Assembly: GCA_038323265.1 (NCBI GenBank)
Contig: JBBQGT010000111.1
Coordinates: 1-10,295 of the forward strand
Reading direction: 5' to 3'
Length of the DNA: 10,295 bases
Source: PNKC01 sp038323265
Lineage (GTDB): Bacteria > Chloroflexota > Dehalococcoidia > Tepidiformales > Tepidiformaceae
The translations under genes and the position numbers were made by a program. Positions within the stretch are counted from its first letter, which is position 1. Each line of letters begins with the position of its first letter. Of the stretch, positions 1-5,814 are shown in pieces. Under the pieces are notes generated by a model. It ran no database searches, had not been told where the DNA came from, and saw only the letters and a program-made list of their open reading frames with translations.

Positions 1-1
1 G

Positions 2-742
2 TTCGTGAGTTGCGCGATCAAACTGATGGGCGTGCCTGGCCCGAAATTGCTGGACGATGAATCGGGCACGCAGGACCTGATCGCGGTGTGCACGCCGACA
101 TTCGTGACGCCAAACATCATGGTGAACGCTGACCTGCAGGCGGAGATCCTGCGCGGCACGCCGGCGCTGTACTTTATTCGCCCGCGAGGCACGCACATCC
201 TGGACCTACTGATGCAGAGTTGGTGGAACCAGACGCAGGCGAATCCGCTTGAAGCCCAGTACTGGAGCTGCGTTCCGTACCTCCTGGGGGAGGGGCAGGC
301 GATGATGTACTCCTTCCGGCCCCGTGCGAAGACGCGAACGAAGATTCCGCGCATTCCTCGCCGCCCGCCGGACAACTACCTGCGAGATGCGATGATCGCC
401 ACGCTCGGAGAACGTGACGTCGAACTGGACATCCTGGTGCAGGTGCAAACGGACGCACACCGCATGCCAATTGAGAACGCGGCAGTGCGCTGGCCTGTGC
501 GGCTTTCGCCCTGGGTACCGGTGGCGATTTTGCGGATCCCGAAACAGCAATTCGATTCGCCCGCGCAGAGCGCCTTTGCACACAACCTGTCGTACAACCC
601 CTGGCATTGCGTCGCCGAGCATCGTCCGCTTGGAAATCAGAGCCGGGCGCGGCGCAGAATGTATTCCGAACTCGCCAGGCTGCGGCAGACGGAGAACCAG
701 ACGCCACACATCGAACCGACGGGCAACGAAACGTTCGATTGA
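2..742 (+). CDS. Catalase-like heme protein, y4iL/SrpA type (5'-partial)
   Basis: C-terminal part of a catalase-superfamily protein. The frame is open to the left edge and the first residues (SCAIKLMGVPGPKLL) match the internal AIK-x-x-GVPG-x-KLL stretch of these proteins, so the GTG at 5 is not the true start and perhaps 100 N-terminal residues, including the distal His, lie outside. Other family signatures, counted from the GTG at 5: NPLEAQYWS (80-88), QVQTD (146-150), MPIENAAVRWP (154-164), LRIPKQQFDSPAQSAF (176-191) and NPWHCVAEHRPLG (198-210). These fit the compact catalase-like subgroup (y4iL-like) rather than classical H2O2-dismutating catalases. By eye Tyr197 falls where the proximal heme-ligand Tyr sits in catalases, while the usual Arg four residues earlier is His. 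Likely a heme peroxidase acting on organic hydroperoxides (inference). It is followed after 54 nt by a small membrane-protein gene on the same strand. Confidence 0.85.
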   Translation, partial: FVSCAIKLMGVPGPKLLDDESGTQDLIAVCTPTFVTPNIMVNADLQAEILRGTPALYFIRPRGTHILDLLMQSWWNQTQANPLEAQYWSCVPYLLGEGQAMMYSFRPRAKTRTKIPRIPRRPPDNYLRDAMIATLGERDVELDILVQVQTDAHRMPIENAAVRWPVRLSPWVPVAILRIPKQQFDSPAQSAFAHNLSYNPWHCVAEHRPLGNQSRARRRMYSELARLRQTENQTPHIEPTGNETFD

Positions 743-783
743 ACCGCGGATTATTCAACCCCACGGACGAGTGATCCGAAAGT

Positions 784-789
784 GAGGAG
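784..789 (+). promoter_or_regulatory. Ribosome binding site that favours a TTG start
   Basis: GAGGAG lies 7 nt upstream of an in-frame TTG at 797. The alternative GTG at 782 overlaps this motif and has no comparable Shine-Dalgarno sequence before it. I therefore place the start of the following gene at 797. Confidence 0.6.
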
Positions 790-796
790 CAAGCCA

Positions 797-1201
797 TTGC
801 TGAACAGAGTTCGCACCACTGCACGCGTGTCGCTGGCGCTCATCAGGCTGGTCAACGGAGTGCTGGCGTTGGTCGCGCCACAGATTCTCACCAAACGCTT
901 CGACGACGAACGGGACGTGCCCCCGGTGGCGCACTACGCCTTCCGGATGTTCGGTGTGCGCACCGTGCTCATCGCGCTTGATCTTCTGCGGCGGGCGGGT
1001 TCCACGCGTTCGCGCGCCGTCCGCGCGGCGCCGCTGATTCACGCGTCAGACCTCGCCGCAGCCATAGTTGCGGCGCGCTCAGGGTTGGTGCCGAAGCGCA
1101 CCGGGCAGCTAATCGTCGCTATCTCGGGGCTTAACACACTGCTGGCGCTTGCGATGCAGGGCGGCAACGGCTCGCGCAACGCAGAGGAATCGGACGCCTA
1201 G
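797..1201 (+). CDS. Small membrane protein of unknown function
   Basis: About 134 residues from the TTG at 797, or 139 if the GTG at 782 is used. I do not recognise a named family. The N-terminus is basic and is followed by a hydrophobic helix (ALIRLVNGVLALVAP, residues 19-33 counted from the GTG). A conserved-looking segment follows (AFRMFGVRTVLIALDLL, 53-69), and a second clear membrane helix lies near the C-terminus (LIVAISGLNTLLALAM, 110-125). The tail is short and polar. It probably sits in the inner membrane with two to three segments. It follows the catalase-like gene by 54 nt on the same strand and may be cotranscribed. Its TAG stop overlaps the stop of the convergent DyP gene in a shared CTAG. 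Confidence 0.7.
   Translation: MLNRVRTTARVSLALIRLVNGVLALVAPQILTKRFDDERDVPPVAHYAFRMFGVRTVLIALDLLRRAGSTRSRAVRAAPLIHASDLAAAIVAARSGLVPKRTGQLIVAISGLNTLLALAMQGGNGSRNAEESDA
1198..1201. other. Convergent stop-codon overlap (CTAG)
   Basis: The palindrome CTAG, inside CCTAGG at 1197-1202, supplies a TAG stop to the plus-strand membrane-protein gene and a TAG stop to the minus-strand DyP gene. There is no room for a terminator between the genes, so the two transcripts must overlap at their 3' ends. Confidence 0.9.
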
Positions 1202-2604
1202 GAGAGCGAGGCGAGGTAGCGCAAAGCGCTGGTTCCCGGAAGGAAAAAGTAGGCGCCGCCGCGAGTGGTGACGAACTCCGGGAGGCCCTGGACCCGTTCG
1301 CGCACGGGATTGGCGGGCATGGCGAACGTCGCCCCGCGTGGGCCGCGCGGCCCCATCAGGGGATCGACCTCGTCGTAGAGGCCGTCGAACTTCGGGTTGT
1401 TGGCCCAGGTGTGTTGGATGAACTCGAACTGGCGCGCGATGTTTGCCGCAAGGCAGATGAAGTGCAGACCACGTTCTTCTCCCGCATCGTTGCCGCTGAT
1501 GGCGTCCTCCACGCTGATTGGCGGGCCGTAGGCACGGCCTCGGCGGAGGATCCGGTGGCGCCTGTTCAGCCTGAGCGAAGCCTGGCTGCCGGGGTTCGGA
1601 TCGAGGGAGTCCCGCGGATTCGTGCGGCGCACGTGCGCCCCGACGGGGCAGCGTAGCCCCTCCGCGTCCCCTGGGTGATAGCCGAAGGCGTTCGCTGTCG
1701 AGAGGGCCGGGTCATCGTGGTCAGGTGATAGGGCGAGCGGCGCGCCGCCCGGCCAGCGGCCCACCATCTTCGCCCCGAGGCGCAAACGGGCAGCGGCATC
1801 CGGTTCGTTCTGCGGCCCCCTTGAGAGTCCATCGAGAGACTGCCAGAAGCGCGGCACGTTTTGTTCGATCGTCCGGATGACCAAGTATGTGCCATTTCGC
1901 CCGAAGTCCCTGGACTTTGAGCCGCCCGAGTCCTTGGCGAGCAGTCCGCCGGGGTCGCTGGCGGGCGGGACGAGGGGCCGGTCGGTAAGCAAGCCGTATT
2001 CATTCTTGTAGCCCAGGACGAATTCGCCCGGCTTGATGACTGAGGGAGAGGGACCATCGCGGCCCATGCCCTCAACGGTGGGCTGCGAAATTCCGTCTCG
2101 GAAACCGAAGTGTTCGCCGTTGCCGATGTCGGTGGTATGGAGCGGCGTGACGACCTCGATTTTGGCGGCCTCGAGCGCCTCGGCGTGAGTGCCCAGCAGC
2201 GCGGCGAGTGCGTCTTCATTCACGGCGTAGAGCATCAGCACCGCGTCGACTCGGGCGTTGTCCGGGCCACCCCAGCGCCATGAGGCAGGGTCGTTTTCGC
2301 CCGCGTCGCCGAGGATGCGCTGGCGGTGGGGCGTGGTCATGCCCTCGCGAAATTCGTTGGAGAAGCCGCTCATCGCTTCCTCGGGGAGCCCCAGGGCGCG
2401 CAGCCCGGTTGTGGTGAAAGCGATGTGGATAGCGGTCTCCCGTGGATCCTCGTCGGAAGGAGTGATCGTAGGGGCCAGGCCGGCCAGCCAGGAGCGGGCG
2501 AGACCAGGGTCTTCGGTGCGCAAGAGGAGGAACCGTGCAGCCCTGAGCTTGCCGTATCCGCGAGCGACCAGCCCCTGGATATCCGAAAGGTCGAGCTTTT
2601 CCAT
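1198..2604 (-). CDS. DyP-type heme peroxidase
   Basis: Dye-decolorizing peroxidase, a heme enzyme that uses H2O2 to oxidise dyes, phenolics or other bulky substrates. The 468 residues carry the family landmarks in order: an N-terminal DIQG motif (8-11) opening the first ferredoxin-like half; the GFRDG signature (167-171), with Asp170 as the distal acid; CPVGAHVRRTNPRDS (319-333), with His324 as probable proximal heme ligand; RILRRGRAYG (351-360), which holds the distal Arg; and a C-terminal QFEFIQHTW segment (392-400). Length fits the larger DyP subgroup. There is no Tat or Sec signal peptide and no C-terminal extension of the encapsulin-cargo kind, so the enzyme is probably cytoplasmic. The ATG is preceded by AAGGGGG at 2610-2616 with a 5-nt spacer. 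Last gene of a minus-strand operon, 18 nt after the 425-aa gene, which suggests the two products act together. Confidence 0.95.
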   Translation of the reverse strand: MEKLDLSDIQGLVARGYGKLRAARFLLLRTEDPGLARSWLAGLAPTITPSDEDPRETAIHIAFTTTGLRALGLPEEAMSGFSNEFREGMTTPHRQRILGDAGENDPASWRWGGPDNARVDAVLMLYAVNEDALAALLGTHAEALEAAKIEVVTPLHTTDIGNGEHFGFRDGISQPTVEGMGRDGPSPSVIKPGEFVLGYKNEYGLLTDRPLVPPASDPGGLLAKDSGGSKSRDFGRNGTYLVIRTIEQNVPRFWQSLDGLSRGPQNEPDAAARLRLGAKMVGRWPGGAPLALSPDHDDPALSTANAFGYHPGDAEGLRCPVGAHVRRTNPRDSLDPNPGSQASLRLNRRHRILRRGRAYGPPISVEDAISGNDAGEERGLHFICLAANIARQFEFIQHTWANNPKFDGLYDEVDPLMGPRGPRGATFAMPANPVRERVQGLPEFVTTRGGAYFFLPGTSALRYLASLS

Positions 2605-2622
2605 GGATTCCCCCTTCCCCCG

Positions 2623-3900
2623 CTAGAGCGTTCGCAGCCAGGCGGCGGCCGCCGCTTCGGTCAGTTGACCGTGCAGGCCCGCCCTGATTCGCGCGTTGTT
2701 GGCGATGTTCAACGTGGTCAGTTGGCCGTAAGCCGTGTACCAAACCTCGGAGAGCTTTTGCCTGGTGCGAATGTACGACTTAAACGCCTGCTCGTCGGTG
2801 GCGCCCTCACGAACCAGCCAGTTGGTGCGTGGATAGCCCACCCCGTTGCTGAACACGGCATTGAGCCCCCACGACACCTTGTCGATGAAGTCGTCCATAT
2901 AGTTTTCGAGGCTGCCATCGTAATTGCTGGAGAAGACCATCTGGCGGTAATCATCAAGGAACACCCAGCGCGCGGCGTGGATGGACTTCACGCCGGTGAG
3001 GACGCCGCGATTGTAAATGTGGCGGGTGCCCAGGTTGACGAGCCAGAGCACCGTCCGTGCGACCAGTTGGCGAAAGCGGCCAGGCTTGACCTCACCGATT
3101 GCCGTGAACTGGTTCTGTGGCAGCAGGTCTTCGACGGCGGCGAGTTCTTCGACGTGGGAGTCTTCGGGTATCAGGCGGTCGGCGGCGTCGCTGAGCTCGC
3201 GCCGGCGGAGGGCGACGATCACGAAAGGCGCGGCCATCAAGGCGAAAGGGACAGCGGCTAAGACGATTAACAAGCCGCGCGCAAGATGCAGCCATTCTCC
3301 CACGCGCCAAAACAGCGACGGTTTCGGGGCAGGCTGCAACGCCCAGCGAAGATCCTGCCGGCCCTGGACGAACGCGAGGATGTCGCCTCGGACGGAGGTC
3401 GCAGGCTTGCCGGACCACGCGTTCTTTTTGCCGTCGAGGAACTGTTCCAACTCCAGGCGCAGGGTGGCCTCTTGCTGGATCTGCTTAAGGGGCCGGCCGA
3501 TGGTGTTCACGTAGCAGGCGGCGAGCGGGCGCAAGTGCGAGCGGAGGTAGGCCATGCGCGAGCGTCCACTGCGAGCGCCTACTGCGGGATAGCCTTCGCA
3601 GCATCCGAGGACGGCGTCCAGCCCCTCTCCGGCAGTGGTCACGAGCTGGCGCAGCCGCTCCCGTTCGGGAGCGTCACAATCGAGGAGAAACGCGAGGGAC
3701 GAGCGAGACCTTGTGGCCGCGCCTGCAATTGGCGGGATTATCACTAACCGCGCGAAGTGCACGCCGTTAAATTGAGAGAACGGCAAAATGCTTGTCCCGG
3801 GATTCGCCGACATTTCGACGAGCGTGGCCTGCAAGCGTTCGAGCGAGGCGGGCACAATCGGCGCCACGATGGTGATGGCCACCTGGTGCGTGGTGGCCAT
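2623..3900 (-). CDS. Conserved hypothetical protein with duplicated ferredoxin-like domains and a TM segment
   Basis: 425 residues with no family name I can give. The N-terminal ~106 residues read as a beta-alpha-beta-beta-alpha unit: strand 5-14, helix 18-31, strand GVHFARLVIIPP (46-57), strand LAFLLDCDA (69-77), helix ERERLRQLVTTAGEGLDAVL (79-98), ending CEGYP. A hydrophobic stretch at about 207-231 (LLIVLAAVPFALMAAPFVIVAL) followed by RRR looks like a membrane anchor or hairpin. The C-terminal part (262-425) repeats the first pattern: SIHAARWVFLDD (306-317), MVFSSNYDG (321-329), then an amphipathic helix ending NGVGYP (352-357). It then adds its own conserved-looking tail, including VWYTAYGQLTTLNIANNARIR (386-406). 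ATG start with AGGTGAGG at 3909-3916, 8 nt away, overlapping the upstream gene's stop. Proteins like the C-terminal part are, as I recall, often encoded beside DyP or catalase-like genes; role unknown. Confidence 0.88.
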   Translation of the reverse strand: MATTHQVAITIVAPIVPASLERLQATLVEMSANPGTSILPFSQFNGVHFARLVIIPPIAGAATRSRSSLAFLLDCDAPERERLRQLVTTAGEGLDAVLGCCEGYPAVGARSGRSRMAYLRSHLRPLAACYVNTIGRPLKQIQQEATLRLELEQFLDGKKNAWSGKPATSVRGDILAFVQGRQDLRWALQPAPKPSLFWRVGEWLHLARGLLIVLAAVPFALMAAPFVIVALRRRELSDAADRLIPEDSHVEELAAVEDLLPQNQFTAIGEVKPGRFRQLVARTVLWLVNLGTRHIYNRGVLTGVKSIHAARWVFLDDYRQMVFSSNYDGSLENYMDDFIDKVSWGLNAVFSNGVGYPRTNWLVREGATDEQAFKSYIRTRQKLSEVWYTAYGQLTTLNIANNARIRAGLHGQLTEAAAAAWLRTL

Positions 3901-3908
3901 TGTTAGCG

Positions 3909-3916
3909 CCTCACCT
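3909..3916 (-). promoter_or_regulatory. Ribosome binding site overlapping the upstream stop codon
   Basis: On the minus strand AGGTGAGG lies 8 nt before the ATG of the 425-aa gene, and its TGA is the stop codon of the 173-aa gene. This points to translational coupling within the operon. Confidence 0.7.
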
Positions 3917-4432
3917 GTTGCCGCGGCCTAGGAGCTTGTCGAGCCGCGCTTTTGCGAGTTGCCAGCGCGATGAGCTCTTTGAGCCGTTGGCCCTCAGAGC
4001 GAAGTTAATCGTCTTCTTTCGAGAAAGGAAGACGATTCCGAGGTAGAGGCCAGGCGAGACTTCACGAATCTCGTCACGGACCATGCGGGCCACAAACGAT
4101 GTCTTGGAGTAATCGAGGACTATGCACGGCTGGTCGTCAAACCAGCTAGGCGCCTCGTAGACTTTCGCCTTGATCGCCTCGATGCCCAGGGGCGTAATTT
4201 TGTTGCGAAGCGTTCGAGAAGCGGGGTCGAAGACTTTTCCCTGCCACGCGAGCACGCTCGACAGCGGCGCCGCTACTTCCGCGATGCCGCCGCCCGGTCT
4301 GAAAACGACCGTGCCGACAGTGTCGCCGACTGGAATCACGCCTGCACCGCTGGCGCGAAAGAGCTCGTCCAGTTGCGGCTGCGACATGTCCAGCAAGGCC
4401 CTGGCGGTAAGTGTCAATTGAATCGCCCCCAC
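3911..4432 (-). CDS. Conserved hypothetical protein, first gene of the DyP operon
   Basis: 173 residues, soluble, no signal peptide or membrane segment, no named family that I recognise. Visible features: an N-terminal amphipathic part (MSQPQLDELFRAS, 16-28), a Gly/Pro-rich turn, then WQGKVFD (63-69), LRNKITPLGIEAIKAKVY (75-92), a highly patterned SWFDDQPCIVLDYSKTS (95-111), ARMVRDEIREVSPGLYLGIV (114-133) and a basic C-terminus. The alternation of strands, with a conserved-looking LDYS and LYLG, suggests a small beta-barrel (inference). The GTG at 4432 is the only start upstream before an in-frame stop at 4457-4459, and it has no convincing Shine-Dalgarno. Translation could instead begin at the ATG coding residue 16. 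It precedes the 425-aa gene by 10 nt, so it is very likely cotranscribed with it and with the DyP gene. Confidence 0.82.
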   Translation of the reverse strand: MGAIQLTLTARALLDMSQPQLDELFRASGAGVIPVGDTVGTVVFRPGGGIAEVAAPLSSVLAWQGKVFDPASRTLRNKITPLGIEAIKAKVYEAPSWFDDQPCIVLDYSKTSFVARMVRDEIREVSPGLYLGIVFLSRKKTINFALRANGSKSSSRWQLAKARLDKLLGRGNR

Positions 4433-4566
4433 GCATGGCGTCTGGCTGAACCGGGCTTAATCTGCACGATGTGGCTCGCGCTGCCCGGCGGTTTTGCGGG
4501 CAAGCGTAGCGAGGTGAACTCGCGATAGCAACCGGGCTGTGCCCCCTGTTTTCATTCGGAGCGGAA
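4433..4566. other. Intergenic region upstream of the DyP operon
   Basis: 134 nt between the metalloprotease stop and the start of the 173-aa gene. Besides the hairpin it holds a 9-nt direct repeat, AACCGGGCT, at 4449-4457 and 4530-4538. I see no convincing -35/-10 pair, so whether the operon has its own promoter here or is read through from the protease is open. Confidence 0.4.
4475..4513. terminator. Imperfect 13-bp hairpin, possible terminator or attenuator
   Basis: CTCGC-GCT-GCCCG (4475-4487) pairs with CGGGC-A-AGC-gta-GCGAG (4497-4513) around a 9-nt loop. One A bulge and a 3-nt bulge interrupt the stem. It lies 54 nt past the metalloprotease stop on the minus strand and 42 nt before the start of the 173-aa gene. 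No U-run follows on either strand, so it could be an RNA structure or processing site rather than a classical intrinsic terminator. Confidence 0.35.
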
Positions 4567-5568
4567 TCAGCGAGTGACGCTTAGCCCGTACTTTCCGGTT
4601 CCTCGCGCGGTGTTGTAGTGTCGGATCTGCACGAAGTACGTTCCCGCCTGAAGCGCTTGGGCGATGCGTGAGTTCACTCCTGGCCCACTGTCGTCGTCTT
4701 CGGCGACCAGGGTGGTTTGGCTTTCGGGCCCAAACAGTTTCATCACCACGTCCGTCCCGCCGGAGGTTTCGATCGTGTATTTCGCAGCCTTGTCCGCTAC
4801 GAAGCGGTAGAGGTCTTCCTCGCCCGGAACGCCGACATCGCCCTGGATGGCTGCGCCGTTCACGTTGAGAGTCGCTGGTCCGGCGGCTCGTCCCGGGTAG
4901 GCGCCGCGGCTGGAGATGAAGTCCTTATCGATACTCGAAAGGACCTTGTTCTCCTCGGTGGAAAAGCCTGTGAGGGTCCAGGCCGCGGGAAAGCTGTAGA
5001 GCATGATGGACTTTGGATCGAGCGACGTGCCGTTGATCTGGTCCACGCTGTAAGTGGCGAACATGTTGTTGTCCACCGTTTCAGGCGGCCAGTTGTTGGG
5101 TGGGCCGCCAAGATCCTGGTAGACCACGGATTTGTTCCATTGGATGCCGCCGACGGGGTTCTGGTGCTCGTGGATGAGGCCAAGAGCGTGGCCAAATTCA
5201 TGGAGCACCACTCCCTGGTCCAGCCAGCCGTAGTTCATGGTCGCGCGATTTGAAGGGAAGCCGAGGCAGTCCGTCCCGATGTAGGACCACGAGCCATCAT
5301 CCGCGAAGGAGATGCGCACTTCGGCCTGGGGCGACGTGGTGAATTCGAGCCGCAGGTTGGCGTAGCGCGTCCATTCGGGGGCGAACTGGCGAACGATGGC
5401 CTGTTGGGCGGGCGTTCCGCCAAGGAACCGGGCTCTGACGGTTGAACCCACGGGCCAGCGCTTGCTGATCTGGAGTGCGGCACGAGTCCGGCCACCAGCC
5501 GGCGGCGCGGCGCGCAGCAACTCGTGCGGGAGAATTCTGTCGAAGCAGACTCTGGGGATTTCAGTCAC
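4567..5568 (-). CDS. Zinc metalloprotease (astacin/matrixin-like) with C-terminal PPC domain
   Basis: 333-residue metzincin endopeptidase. The extended zinc motif HEFGHALGLIHEH (123-135) supplies His123, His127 and His133 as ligands and Glu124 as catalytic base. The Met-turn SIMLY (187-191) has Met189, and Tyr191 could be the astacin-type fifth ligand. The catalytic domain spans about 35-225 and starts with the usual W-x-x-G-x-x-V-R-x-x-F-L strand. The last ~90 residues (about 240-333) match a bacterial pre-peptidase C-terminal (PPC) beta domain, with EDDDSG and NSRI and a closing Y-x-V-Q-I-R-x-Y stretch. There is no signal peptide: the N-terminus is polar (MTEIPRVCFD), so export must be by another route or the enzyme acts inside. 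Only two cysteines (8 and 101). The GTG start is well supported by AGGAG 7 nt upstream. It is divergent from the CHAT gene and lies upstream of the DyP operon on the same strand. Confidence 0.92.
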   Translation of the reverse strand: MTEIPRVCFDRILPHELLRAAPPAGGRTRAALQISKRWPVGSTVRARFLGGTPAQQAIVRQFAPEWTRYANLRLEFTTSPQAEVRISFADDGSWSYIGTDCLGFPSNRATMNYGWLDQGVVLHEFGHALGLIHEHQNPVGGIQWNKSVVYQDLGGPPNNWPPETVDNNMFATYSVDQINGTSLDPKSIMLYSFPAAWTLTGFSTEENKVLSSIDKDFISSRGAYPGRAAGPATLNVNGAAIQGDVGVPGEEDLYRFVADKAAKYTIETSGGTDVVMKLFGPESQTTLVAEDDDSGPGVNSRIAQALQAGTYFVQIRHYNTARGTGKYGLSVTR

Positions 5569-5575
5569 TGCGTCA

Positions 5576-5580
5576 CTCCT
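5576..5580 (-). promoter_or_regulatory. Ribosome binding site fixing a GTG start
   Basis: AGGAG on the minus strand, 7 nt before the GTG at 5568. It excludes a longer upstream start and so confirms that the metalloprotease is made without an N-terminal signal sequence. Confidence 0.75.
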
Positions 5581-5585
5581 AAAGC

Positions 5586-5638
5586 TGACGGGCGGGTGAC
5601 GGGGGCGTGGTCACGTGGGGCGTGTTTGACGGGACGGG
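5586..5638. repeat. TGACGGG direct repeats in a G-rich divergent intergenic region
   Basis: TGACGGG occurs at 5586-5592, 5597-5603 and 5627-5633, with a further GACGGG at 5633-5638 and GGCGTG at 5604-5609 and 5619-5624. CACGTG sits between them at 5612-5617. The block has six G-runs of three or more on the plus strand. It lies 18-70 nt upstream of the metalloprotease start, in its leader or promoter. It may be an operator or a structured leader; unproven. Confidence 0.4.
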
Positions 5639-5800
5639 CGCAGGTTCACCCGCTTACCTGGCCGGGAGGAACAGTTACGGGCGCTGGGCAGTGTAAACAG
5701 CATCGCTCAAAAATGGCTACGGCGGACGTTTCGTGACAGGGCGAGATGTCGAAAACTTGACGCCACGGGCATACTCGCTGATGTCGATGGTGCGGCACAC

Positions 5801-5805
5801 AGGAG
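5801..5805 (+). promoter_or_regulatory. Ribosome binding site of the CHAT gene
   Basis: AGGAG with a 9-nt spacer to the ATG at 5815. It supports the start that places a signal peptide at the N-terminus. Confidence 0.7.
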
Positions 5806-5814
5806 CGTATTCGA

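Larger units (their letters stand above)
5569..5814. other. Divergent promoter region, metalloprotease / CHAT genes
   Basis: 246 nt between two divergent starts, so promoters in both directions are expected here. A TTGACG at 5757-5762 is the best -35-like hexamer for the CHAT gene, but no good -10 hexamer follows at normal spacing. No small gene is supported. Confidence 0.5.

Noticed and set aside
747..778. Hairpin CGGAT...ATCCG after the catalase-like gene
   Set aside because: A 5-bp stem with a 22-nt loop is no better than chance, and no U-run follows.
1198..1260. Encapsulin-cargo targeting peptide at the DyP C-terminus
   Set aside because: The protein ends right after the usual final strand (LRYLASLS). 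There is no extension with a targeting motif, and no encapsulin gene is in the window.
2326..3261. Plus-strand open frame of 311 codons across the DyP and 425-aa genes
   Set aside because: It spans the junction of two convincing minus-strand genes, has no recognisable domain and no clear RBS. It is an antisense shadow.
5757..5785. TTGACG as a sigma-70 -35 box for the CHAT gene
   Set aside because: At 16-18 nt spacing the downstream hexamers match TATAAT poorly, so I do not call a promoter.
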